From NCBI RefSeq assembly GCF_001279775.1, contig NZ_LGDG01000257.1:1-55329 (forward strand): a stretch of 55,329 nucleotides of DNA, written 5' to 3'. The DNA is from Streptomyces sp. MMG1533. Lineage in GTDB: Bacteria > Actinomycetota > Actinomycetes > Streptomycetales > Streptomycetaceae. Positions 8,483 through 16,378 of the stretch are shown here, one piece after another. Every line of letters starts with the position of its first letter. Position 1 is the first letter of the stretch. The notes beneath the pieces were generated by a model. The model did not search any database. It was given only the letters and a program-made list of their open reading frames with translations, and was not told the origin of the DNA. A program made the translations under genes and the position numbers.

Positions 8483-9381
8483 GCGTCACCGTCCGGGTCC
8501 CCGCCAAGGTCAACGTCCAGCTCGCGGTCGGCGCCGCCCGTCCCGACGGCTTTCACGACCTGGCCAACGTGTTCCTCGCGGTCGGCCTCCACGACGAGGT
8601 GACGGTGGCCCCGGCCGACGAACTGCGCGTCACCTGCGCGGGGCCGGACGCCGGCCAAGTGCCCCTGGACCGCACGAACCTGGCGGCGCGTGCGGCGATC
8701 CTGCTCGCCGAGCGCCGCGGCCTCGATGCCGCCGTGCACATCCACATCGCCAAGGACATCCCGGTGGCGGGCGGCATGGCGGGCGGGAGCGCGGACGGCG
8801 CGGGGGCCCTCGTCGCATGCGACGCGCTGTGGGGCACCGACGCCTCCCGCCAGGAACTCCTCGACATCTGCGCCGAGTTGGGCAGTGACGTGCCGTTCAG
8901 CCTGGTCGGCGGGGCGGCGCTCGGCACCGGGCGCGGGGAGAAGCTCCGGCTCCTGGAGGTGGGCGGGACCTTCCACTGGGTGTTCGCGATGGCGGAGCGC
9001 GGGCTGTCGACCCCGGCCGTCTTCCGCGAGTTCGACCGGCTTACGGAGGGCCTCGACGTCCCCGAGCCGGTCGCCTCCCGGCCACTGCTCGACGCCCTCG
9101 CCAAGGGCGACCCCGACGCACTCGCCGCCGCCGTCTCCAACGACCTCCAGCCCGCCGCCCTCTCCCTCTTCCCGGAACTCGCCGACACCCTCGAGGCCGG
9201 GCGGGCCGCCGGTGCGCTCGCCACCCTCGTCTCGGGTTCGGGCCCGACCACGGCGTTCCTCGCGCGGGACGCCGAGTCGGCGGCGAAGGTGGCGCAGGCG
9301 CTGCGGACGTCCGGCACCTGCCGGAGCGTACGGACGACTTCGGGGCCGGCGCCGGGGGCGACGGTCGTGGCCGGATCCTGA
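8479..9381 (+). CDS. ispE: 4-diphosphocytidyl-2-C-methyl-D-erythritol kinase
   Basis: 300-residue GHMP kinase; phosphorylates CDP-methylerythritol in the MEP isoprenoid pathway, feeding polyprenyl carriers, menaquinone and hopanoids. Motif 1 [14 protein letters not shown], the glycine-rich ATP loop [17 protein letters not shown] (about residues 95-111) and motif 3 [13 protein letters not shown] are present, with PDGFHDL for substrate binding. The GTG start overlaps the rsmA stop (GTGA); rsmA-ispE pairing is common in bacteria. The preceding residues in frame are an rsmA shadow and were excluded. Confidence 0.95.
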   Translation: MSVTVRVPAKVNVQLAVGAARPDGFHDLANVFLAVGLHDEVTVAPADELRVTCAGPDAGQVPLDRTNLAARAAILLAERRGLDAAVHIHIAKDIPVAGGMAGGSADGAGALVACDALWGTDASRQELLDICAELGSDVPFSLVGGAALGTGRGEKLRLLEVGGTFHWVFAMAERGLSTPAVFREFDRLTEGLDVPEPVASRPLLDALAKGDPDALAAAVSNDLQPAALSLFPELADTLEAGRAAGALATLVSGSGPTTAFLARDAESAAKVAQALRTSGTCRSVRTTSGPAPGATVVAGS

Positions 9382-9594
9382 CGGTCGGCCGAGATCTGCC
9401 CGACTCGCACGCGGCCTTCACCCGACCCGCTCAGAACGCACAAACATGCAGGTCAGGTGTTACCCATGTCACGGCAATTCATTGTTCGGCAATCGCCCTC
9501 ATGTTCCTTTTCATGCCCTCTGTGTCAGAGGGTTGGCTGGCATTATCAGCCAACCCCGGTCCCTCTATTACCGGTGGTACGAGAGGAAACTCCC
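9382..9594 (+). other. 213-bp gap ispE-MHYT gene
   Basis: No gene seen. The DNA from 9440 to 9540 is noticeably richer in A/T than its surroundings and carries the hairpin at 9530-9556. ATTGTTCGGCAAT (9480-9492 region) is a short imperfect inverted repeat. Confidence 0.4.
9530..9556 (+). terminator. Perfect 10-bp hairpin upstream of the MHYT gene
   Basis: GGGTTGGCTG (9530-9539) pairs with CAGCCAACCC (9547-9556) around loop GCATTAT. It lies 38 nt before the start codon of the next gene and may end ispE transcription or act as an attenuator in the leader. There is no strong T-run. Confidence 0.5.
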
Positions 9595-10374
9595 ATGGGG
9601 CACATGGATCACTTCAGCGCCGGATGGGTCACCCCCGTCCTGTCCTATGCGATGGCCTGCGTCGGCTCGGCGCTCGGACTGCGCTGCACCGTCAGGGCAC
9701 TTGAGGCGGACGGAGCCTCCAAGCGGAACTGGCTGCTGCTGGGCTCCGTCGCCATCGGCTCCGGCATCTGGACCATGCACTTCGTCGCCATGCTGGGCTT
9801 CAGCGTCGAGGGCACGCCGATCCGCTACGACGTCCCGCTCACCGCCCTGAGTCTGCTCATGTCCATCGGCGTGGTCGCGGCCGGCGTCTTCACCGCCGGG
9901 TACGGGCGTTCGCGTGTGACGTCGGTCGGGTTCGGCGGCCTCGGCACCGGGCTCGGCGTCGCCGCCATGCACTACACCGGCATGGCCGCGCTCAACCTGC
10001 ACGGCCAGGTCGGCTACGACCCCATGCTCGTCATCGCCTCCGTCGCGATCGCCGTGGTCGCCGCGACCGCCGCGCTCACCCTGACCCTCATCGTGCGCGG
10101 GCCCGTGCTCGCCACCGCCGCCGCGCTCGTCATGGGCCTCGCGGTCAGCAGCATGCACTACACCGCGATGTACGCCGTGAGCATCTCCCTCGCGCCGAGC
10201 AGCGCGGCCCTGCCCGGCGCCACCGCCACCGAGTTCATCTTCCCGCTGGCCGTGGTGCTCGGCTCGTTCCTCTTCCTGGCCGCCGCGTATGTCGCCCTGT
10301 CCCCGACCGGCAAGCGCGACGAGTCGGCCGCCGCCGCGGAACTCCTGCGTCAGGTCGAACTCAGCACGGCCTGA
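9595..10374 (+). CDS. MHYT-domain integral membrane sensor protein
   Basis: 259 residues with about seven membrane helices. Three copies of the MHYT signature are visible at the ends of helices: MHFVAM (first third), MHYTGM (middle) and MHYTAM (last third). MHYT domains are proposed to bind copper through the Met/His residues and to sense a diatomic gas such as O2, CO or NO. There is no GGDEF, EAL or kinase domain, only a short charged C-terminal tail, so it would need a partner. ATG 9595 has the ribosome site GAGAGGA 7 nt upstream. The next gene (141 bp away, same strand) is a NIT-domain kinase, a possible partner. Confidence 0.88.
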   Translation: MGHMDHFSAGWVTPVLSYAMACVGSALGLRCTVRALEADGASKRNWLLLGSVAIGSGIWTMHFVAMLGFSVEGTPIRYDVPLTALSLLMSIGVVAAGVFTAGYGRSRVTSVGFGGLGTGLGVAAMHYTGMAALNLHGQVGYDPMLVIASVAIAVVAATAALTLTLIVRGPVLATAAALVMGLAVSSMHYTAMYAVSISLAPSSAALPGATATEFIFPLAVVLGSFLFLAAAYVALSPTGKRDESAAAAELLRQVELSTA

Positions 10375-10515
10375 GGTCCGATGGGCCGAGTGCCGTGACC
10401 TGAGCGCACAGCCCACGCGGCCGCACCGACGCCGGCCGGTCGTCCCCCGGCCCCGGCCGCCGTCGCCGTCGCCGTCGTCGTCGTACGCACGAACTCCCCC
10501 GAACGAGGTCCACCC

Positions 10516-12486
10516 ATGCGCGTCCCCCGTACGTCCGCCCGGCTGCGTCCCAGATCGGTCCGGGCGAAGATCGTCTCCCTGCTCATGCTGCCCATCGTGT
10601 CCCTGATGGCGCTGTGGGGCTTCGCCGCCGTGACGACCGCGTCCAGCATCGGCGACACCGAGCGTGCCAAGGACGTCAACGCCGAACTCCTCGCCCCCGT
10701 CGGCGACTTCGTCACCGCGGTGCAGGCCGAGCGGACCGCCGCCCTGCGGTACGCGGCCGAGCCCGACGCCTACGCCACGGCCCGCAAGGCGACCGACGAG
10801 GCCGCCACCGCCCTGCTGGCCGGCATCAACGCCTCCAGCTCGGACGCCGCGCTCCTCGACGCGAGCCTGCCGGGGCGCACCGACCGGATGGAGGCCGACG
10901 CGGCCGCCCTCCCGGCCCTGCGGACCGAGGTGACCGCGAAGGGGACGGCGGCCACGACGACGTACACCGAGTACTCGGCGCTCGTCGAGCACGGCTTCTC
11001 GGTCGCCGGTGCGCTCACCGGCGACCAGGGCACCGACGCCGCCTCCGAGGCCCGCGTGGTGCTCGAACTGGGCCGGGCGCGCGAGGCGGTGGCCCGCGAG
11101 CAGGCGCTGCTGGGCGCCGCCGAGGCGAGCGGGACGCTGACCGAGGGGCAGTACGCGCTGTTCGTCGGCGCCGTCGCCACCCAGCGCGAGCTGCTGGCGC
11201 CGGCGGTCGCCGACCTGAAGCCCGCGCACCGGGCGGCGTACCGGAAGATCCTCGAAGGCGACGGTTACGCGCGGCTCGGGGCGGTCGAGAACCGGGTGCG
11301 GGACGCCGGTCCCGGCGCGCCGGCCGTCTCGCGGACGGCGCTGGCGGGCTGGAACGACGCCTCCGCGAGCGTGCTCGGGGGGCTGGCCTCCGCCGAGGCG
11401 GCGGCCGGTACGGGGGCGATCGCCAAGGCCGACCCGTTCGGCTGGGACACGCTGGGTGCGTCCGGGGTGGCCGTGGTCCTCGGTCTGGTCGGTGTGCTGC
11501 TGTCCCTGCTGGTCTCCGTCCTCGTCGGGCGCGGGCTCATCGTCGAACTCCTCGACCTGCGCAACGACGCCCTGGAGGTGGCCGGCCGCCGGCTGCCGCA
11601 GGCCATGCGCAAGCTGCACGCCGGACAGGGCGTCGACATCGACGTGGAGGCGCCGATGCGGCGGCTCGCCGGCGACGAACTCGCCCAGGTCGGCACCGCG
11701 TTGACCGCCGTCCAGCGGGCCGCGCTGAAGGCCGCGTCCGAGCGGGCCGAGCTGCTCAGCGGGATCTCCGGGGTGTACGTCAGTCTCGCCCGCCGGAGCC
11801 AGGTGCTGCTGCACCGGCAGCTGGACCTGCTCGACGCGATGCAGCGGCGGGTGCAGGACCGGACGGAGCTGCAGGACCTGTACCGCGTCGACTACCTCGC
11901 CACCCGGATGCGCCGCCACTCCGAGAGCCTGCTGATTCTGTCCGGCATCGCGCCCGGCCGTGGCTGGCGGGACCCGATCCCGCTGGCGGACGTGCTGCGG
12001 GCCGCGGTCGCCGAGATCGAGAGCACGCCCCGGGTGCAGATCTGGGCCGTGCCGCGGGTCTCCGTGGTGGGCGGTTCCGTCGCCGACGTGATCCATCTGC
12101 TCGCCGAACTGGTGGAGAACGCGACGGCCTTCTCGCCGCCCAGCACCAAGGTGCATCTGCGGGCCGCCCGGATGCGGGACGGCGTGCTCATCGAGATCGA
12201 GGACAGCGGCTTCGGCATGAACGAGGACGCCCTCGCCGACGCCAACCGCAAGATCGAGTCGGAGAAGGTCGACCTCCTCGACGCCAAGCAGATCGGCCTG
12301 TTCGTGGTCAACCGTCTGCGGGAGCGGCAGGGCCTGCGCGTGGAGCTGCGGCAGTCCCCGAACGGCGGGGTCACCGCGGCGGTGCTGATTCCCGAGGCGC
12401 TGACGCGGGACGACATGCCGGGCGCCTCCGGGGGACGCGCTCTGGCCCCCGCGTCCGCGTTGATCCCGCGGCAGCGGGGGCTGTAG
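10516..12486 (+). CDS. NIT-domain (nitrate/nitrite-sensing type) sensor histidine kinase-like protein
   Basis: 656 residues. N-terminal membrane helix (SLLMLPIVSLMALWGFAAV), an extracellular helical NIT-type sensor domain (about 45-300), a second membrane helix (about 315-338), a linker helix and a GHKL ATPase: N-box ELVENATAFSPP, G1 box EDSGFGM, and KQIGLFVVNRL. This is the architecture of conservon CvnA kinases, but none of the CvnB-D genes follow. In the dimerisation helix I see VDYLATRMRRH; from memory relatives have Asp-His at the Asp-Tyr position, so phospho-acceptor status is doubtful. ATG 10516 follows a weak CGAGG site and a (GCCGTC)n tract. A strong bidirectional hairpin follows the stop. 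Confidence 0.85.
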   Translation: MRVPRTSARLRPRSVRAKIVSLLMLPIVSLMALWGFAAVTTASSIGDTERAKDVNAELLAPVGDFVTAVQAERTAALRYAAEPDAYATARKATDEAATALLAGINASSSDAALLDASLPGRTDRMEADAAALPALRTEVTAKGTAATTTYTEYSALVEHGFSVAGALTGDQGTDAASEARVVLELGRAREAVAREQALLGAAEASGTLTEGQYALFVGAVATQRELLAPAVADLKPAHRAAYRKILEGDGYARLGAVENRVRDAGPGAPAVSRTALAGWNDASASVLGGLASAEAAAGTGAIAKADPFGWDTLGASGVAVVLGLVGVLLSLLVSVLVGRGLIVELLDLRNDALEVAGRRLPQAMRKLHAGQGVDIDVEAPMRRLAGDELAQVGTALTAVQRAALKAASERAELLSGISGVYVSLARRSQVLLHRQLDLLDAMQRRVQDRTELQDLYRVDYLATRMRRHSESLLILSGIAPGRGWRDPIPLADVLRAAVAEIESTPRVQIWAVPRVSVVGGSVADVIHLLAELVENATAFSPPSTKVHLRAARMRDGVLIEIEDSGFGMNEDALADANRKIESEKVDLLDAKQIGLFVVNRLRERQGLRVELRQSPNGGVTAAVLIPEALTRDDMPGASGGRALAPASALIPRQRGL

Positions 12487-12492
12487 CGGGAA

Positions 12493-12519
12493 CGCCCCGG
12501 GGACGGGGGCCCCGGGGCG
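12493..12519. terminator. Bidirectional terminator between NIT kinase and protease genes
   Basis: Perfect 10-bp stem CGCCCCGGGG (12493-12502) / CCCCGGGGCG (12510-12519) with a 7-nt loop, in the 61-bp gap between two convergent genes. Confidence 0.75.
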
Positions 12520-12547
12520 CGTGTGCCGCTGTTCCGGAGCCGTCGGC

Positions 12548-14167
12548 TCAGAAGGTCAGCTTCCAGCTGTTGATGTATCCGGTGTCCGCGCTGTAGACGT
12601 CCTGGACCTTGAGCTGCCAGGTCCCGTTGACCGTGGTCTCGCTCGACGCGTCGACGGTGTACGTGGCGTCGACGTTGTCCGTGGAGTCGGAGGAGCTGCT
12701 GCTCTTGAGGCGGTACGTCGAGCCGTCGGGCGCGACCAGGTCGATCACCAGGTCGCCGCGGTAGGTGTGGACGATGTTGACGTACACGGACAGGTCGCTG
12801 GGCGCGCTGCCGGTGATGCCGCTGACGGTGACCGGCGAGTACACGGCCGAGCCCGCGTCCGGGACGGACACGTCGGTCGTGGCCTCGAAGCTGCTGCCGG
12901 TGTCGCCGCCACCGCCGTCGTCGTCGCCGTCACCGCTGGGGGTCACCTGGAGCAGCAGGTTGGGGCTGCCGGTGCCCACGCCGGTGAGCGTGGAGGCGGA
13001 CGCCGCCGAGGTCAGTGCCGTGGTGACCTGGGCGGGCGTGGCGCTCGGGTTCTCGCCCAGGTAGACCGCGGCGGCACCGGCCACGTGCGGGGACGCCATC
13101 GACGTACCGGAGAGTGTCGAGGTGGCGGTGTTGGAGGTGTTGTACGTCGAGGTGATGCTCGACCCCGGCGCGAAGATGTCCAGCACGGATCCGTAGTTGG
13201 AGAAGGACGACCGGGCGTCGGCGCTGGTGCTCGCGCCCACGGTGATCGCGGACGCGACGCGGGCGGGCGAGTAGCTCGACGCGTTGGCGTTGTCGTTGCC
13301 GGCCGCGACCGCGTAGGTGACGCCCGCGGCGATCGAGTTGGCGACGGCGGTGTCGAGGGTGGTGTCCGCGCCGCCGCCGAGGGACATGTTGGCGACCGCC
13401 GGGAACTGGGCGTTCTCGGTCACCCAGTCGATGCCCGCGACCACGCCGGCGGTGGTGCCGGATCCGTCGTCGTCGAGGACACGCACGGCGACGATGTTCG
13501 CCGCCTTGGCGACCCCGTAGGTGCTGCTCGCCACGGTTCCGGCGACGTGCGTGCCATGTCCGTTGCCGTCGTCGGCGGTGGAGTCGTCGTCGACGGCGTC
13601 GTAGCCGTACGAGGCGCGTCCGCCGAAGGCGGTGTGGGTGATCCGGACGCCGGTGTCGATGATGTAGGCCGTGACGCCGCTGCCCGCGCTGTCCGGGTAG
13701 GTGTACGCGGAGTCGAGCGGCAGGTCCGCCTGGTCGATGCGGTCCAGGCCCCAGGTCGGGCCGGTCTGGGTGTCGTTGATGTGGACGGTCTTGTTCTGCA
13801 CGACCGAGGCGACGGCCGGGTCGGCGGCGAGCCGCTTGGCCTCGGTCTCGCTCATCTCGGTCGCGTAGCCGTTGAGGGCGGTCTTGTAGGTGCGCTCGAC
13901 CTCGGCGCCGTACCGGGTGGCGAGCGCCTTGCCCTTGGCGGAGGCGGCGCGGAAGCCCGCGCTGTCCTTCAGCGTGACGATGTAGCTGTCCTTGACGGCA
14001 CCCTCGGCGTCGGCGCCCTGGATCACGCCCACGGCGGGCGCCGCGGCCGCGGGGGCGGCGGTCGCGGCGGTGACGGTGAACAGTGCGGCGGCGGATACGA
14101 GGGCGGCGAGGGCGCCGCGTCTGCGGCGGTCGGCTGATCCGGGTGTGGGGGAGTGCTGCACGAACAT
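12548..14167 (-). CDS. Secreted subtilisin-like serine protease (S8) with C-terminal P-domain
   Basis: 539 residues. Signal peptide (RRRRGALAALVSAAALFTV... ending in APAAAAPA), an I9 inhibitor propeptide (YIVTLKDSAGF to about residue 120), then the peptidase S8 domain with all catalytic residues: Asp in IIDTGV, His in GNGHGTHVAG, Ser in GTSMASPHVAG, plus ANMSLGGGAD and the oxyanion Asn in AAGNDNA. After a Gly/Asp linker (DGDDDGGGGDTG) comes a proprotein-convertase P-domain (VPDAGSAVYSPVTVSG, HTYRGDLVIDLVAPDGS). An extracellular endopeptidase of the proteinase K/aqualysin branch. ATG 14167 is preceded by GAGAGGGG; a longer frame upstream lacks a signal-peptide logic. Confidence 0.95.
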   Translation of the reverse strand: MFVQHSPTPGSADRRRRGALAALVSAAALFTVTAATAAPAAAAPAVGVIQGADAEGAVKDSYIVTLKDSAGFRAASAKGKALATRYGAEVERTYKTALNGYATEMSETEAKRLAADPAVASVVQNKTVHINDTQTGPTWGLDRIDQADLPLDSAYTYPDSAGSGVTAYIIDTGVRITHTAFGGRASYGYDAVDDDSTADDGNGHGTHVAGTVASSTYGVAKAANIVAVRVLDDDGSGTTAGVVAGIDWVTENAQFPAVANMSLGGGADTTLDTAVANSIAAGVTYAVAAGNDNANASSYSPARVASAITVGASTSADARSSFSNYGSVLDIFAPGSSITSTYNTSNTATSTLSGTSMASPHVAGAAAVYLGENPSATPAQVTTALTSAASASTLTGVGTGSPNLLLQVTPSGDGDDDGGGGDTGSSFEATTDVSVPDAGSAVYSPVTVSGITGSAPSDLSVYVNIVHTYRGDLVIDLVAPDGSTYRLKSSSSSDSTDNVDATYTVDASSETTVNGTWQLKVQDVYSADTGYINSWKLTF

Positions 14168-14336
14168 GGGGGTGTTACCCCTCTCGGGAAACGTGCACGG
14201 ACGGGGCTGTGGGGGGTGGCCTGTCCTGTGCGCATACCGTGGCGGTTTTGATGAGTCCACGTCAATAGAGGGGAATCCCTACGTCCGGGTAAGGGGGTGG
14301 GGGAGACGGGGGCGAAGGGACGACCGCCCGCGCGAC

Positions 14337-14342
14337 TACTCT
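14337..14342 (+). promoter_or_regulatory. Putative -10 box of the ABC-F gene
   Basis: TACTCT about 34 nt before ATG 14376, with an AGGAGAG ribosome site in between. No convincing -35, so moderate to low confidence. Confidence 0.4.
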
Positions 14343-14375
14343 GGAAGGTCGATCGTCCCCCTTGTCAGGAGAGAA

Positions 14376-16184
14376 ATGGCCGTCAACCTGGTCAATGTCG
14401 AGAACGTCAGCAAGGTGTACGGCACTCGTGCCCTCCTCGACGGCGTGTCGCTCGGCGTCTCCGAAGGGGACCGCATCGGGGTCGTCGGCCGGAACGGTGA
14501 CGGAAAGACGACCCTGATCCGGATGCTCGCCAAGCTGGAGGACGCCGACACCGGGCGGGTCACGCACTCCGGGGGGCTCAGGACCGGGGTACTGACCCAG
14601 CACGACTCCCTCGACCCGGCCGCCACCGTCCGGCACGAGGTCATCCGGGACATGGCCGACCACGAGTGGGCCGGCAACGCCAAGATCAGGGACGTACTCA
14701 CCGGGCTGTTCGGCGGGCTCGACCTGCCCGGCTTCCCGCAGGGCCTCGACACCGTCATCGCCCCGCTCTCCGGCGGTGAGCGGCGCCGCATCGCGCTCGC
14801 CAAGCTGCTCATCGAGGAGCAGGACCTGATCGTCCTGGACGAGCCCACCAACCACCTCGACGTCGAGGGCATCGCCTGGCTCGCCCAGCACCTGCGCGAG
14901 CGGCGTTCCGCGCTCGTCTGCGTGACCCACGACCGGTGGTTCCTGGACCAGGTCTGCACCCGGATGTGGGACGTGCAGCGCGGCGACGTCTTCGAGTACG
15001 AGGGCGGCTACTCCGACTACGTCTTCGCGCGCGCGGAGCGTGAGCGCATCGCCGCCACGGAGGAGACCAAGCGGCAGAACCTGGTCCGCAAGGAACTCGC
15101 GTGGCTGCGCCGCGGCGCCCCCGCCCGCACGTCCAAGCCGCGCTTCCGCGTCGAGGCGGCCAACGAGCTCATCGCGGACGTACCGCCGCCCCGCGACAGC
15201 AGCGAGCTGATGAAGTTCGCCTCCTCGCGGCTCGGCAAGTCCGTCTTCGACCTGGAGGACGTGACCGTCCAGGCCGGTCCCAAGGTGCTGCTCAAGCACG
15301 TGACCTGGCAGCTCGGCCCGGGCGACCGGATCGGTCTCGTCGGGGTGAACGGCGCGGGGAAGACCTCGCTGCTGCGGGCCATGGCCGAGGCGGCGTGGAC
15401 CCAGGGCGAGGCGCAGCCGGCCGGCGGACGGGTCGCGGTCGGCAAGACCGTCAAGCTCGCCTATCTCTCCCAGGAGGTCGCCGAACTCGACCCGAGCTGG
15501 CGGGTGCTGCAGGCCGTGCAGCAGGTGCGCGAGCGCGTCGACCTCGGCAAGGGGCGCGAGATGACCGCCGGGCAGCTCTGCGAGACGTTCGGCTTCAACA
15601 AGGAGAAGCAGTGGACGCCCGTCGGGGACCTGTCCGGCGGTGAGCGGCGCAGGCTCCAGCTGCTGCGGCTGCTGATGGACGAGCCCAACGTCCTCTTCCT
15701 CGACGAGCCCACCAACGACCTCGACATCGAGACGCTGACCCAGCTGGAGGACGTGCTCGACGGCTGGCCCGGCTCGATGATCGTCATCTCCCACGACCGG
15801 TTCTTCGTCGAGCGCACCACCGACCGGGTCTTCGCCCTCCTCGGCGACGCCACCCTGCGGATGCTGCCGCGCGGCATCGACGAGTACCTGGAGCGGCGCC
15901 GCCGCATGGAGGAGGCCGCGGCCGCGTCGGCCCCCGCGACCGTCGCCGACAGGGCCGTACCGGAGAAGAGCGCGGCCGACCAGCGCGCCGCCAAGAAGGA
16001 ACTCCAGAAGATCGAGCGGCAGTTGGACAAGATCTCCGAGAAGGAGACCAAACTGCACGCGCAGATCGCCGACAACGCCACGGACTTCGAGAAGGTGGCC
16101 AAACTCGACGCCGAGCTGCGCGACTTGGCCGGGGAGCGCGACGACCTGGAACTGCGATGGCTGGAACTCGCCGACGACGCGTGA
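14376..16184 (+). CDS. ABC-F family ATPase (Uup-type ribosome-associated protein)
   Basis: 602 residues, soluble, two ATP-binding cassettes and no membrane part. Walker A GRNGDGKTT and GVNGAGKTS, ABC signature LSGGERRR in both halves, Walker B IVLDEPTNHLD and LFLDEPTNDLD, each followed by the H-loop. The interdomain linker (RKELAWLRRGAPARTSKPR) is the P-site tRNA interaction motif of ABC-F proteins. The C-terminal coiled coil (KKELQKIERQLDKISEKE) is the Uup-type arm that can bind DNA. Likely role: translation factor resolving stalled ribosomes or DNA-related Uup function; antibiotic resistance is less likely for this subgroup. ATG has AGGAGAG 4 nt upstream. Confidence 0.93.
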   Translation: MAVNLVNVENVSKVYGTRALLDGVSLGVSEGDRIGVVGRNGDGKTTLIRMLAKLEDADTGRVTHSGGLRTGVLTQHDSLDPAATVRHEVIRDMADHEWAGNAKIRDVLTGLFGGLDLPGFPQGLDTVIAPLSGGERRRIALAKLLIEEQDLIVLDEPTNHLDVEGIAWLAQHLRERRSALVCVTHDRWFLDQVCTRMWDVQRGDVFEYEGGYSDYVFARAERERIAATEETKRQNLVRKELAWLRRGAPARTSKPRFRVEAANELIADVPPPRDSSELMKFASSRLGKSVFDLEDVTVQAGPKVLLKHVTWQLGPGDRIGLVGVNGAGKTSLLRAMAEAAWTQGEAQPAGGRVAVGKTVKLAYLSQEVAELDPSWRVLQAVQQVRERVDLGKGREMTAGQLCETFGFNKEKQWTPVGDLSGGERRRLQLLRLLMDEPNVLFLDEPTNDLDIETLTQLEDVLDGWPGSMIVISHDRFFVERTTDRVFALLGDATLRMLPRGIDEYLERRRRMEEAAAASAPATVADRAVPEKSAADQRAAKKELQKIERQLDKISEKETKLHAQIADNATDFEKVAKLDAELRDLAGERDDLELRWLELADDA

Positions 16185-16216
16185 AGGGCGCGTGAAGGCG
16201 CATAACGAGGGCATCA

Positions 16217-16257
16217 CGGGCCGGTCCTCCCTTGGGAACAGGGGCAGAACCGGCCCG
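16217..16257 (+). terminator. Hairpin after the ABC-F gene
   Basis: CGGGCCGGT (16217-16225) pairs with ACCGGCCCG (16249-16257), 23-nt loop. It lies 33 nt after the ABC-F stop and before an A/T-richer stretch (16270-16360) likely to hold the promoter of the next gene. Confidence 0.6.
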
Positions 16258-16378
16258 GTGCGTTGTCGGTCCCGAGTGATAGAAATGGCCGTCTTAGATC
16301 TTTCTGAGTGCGACTCTGGGTCCATCACGTACCTCAGGGCGTGGCTAAAAATCAGTGACTGAACGGGGGAACGCGCTG

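Noticed and set aside
9568..12156. Very long minus-strand open frame opposite the MHYT and NIT-kinase genes
   Set aside because: Low-complexity Gly/Arg/Asp-rich translation without motifs; typical antisense shadow of GC-rich codons.
10516..12486. NIT kinase as CvnA of a conservon
   Set aside because: No roadblock (CvnB), DUF742 (CvnC) or small GTPase (CvnD) genes follow; the next gene is convergent.
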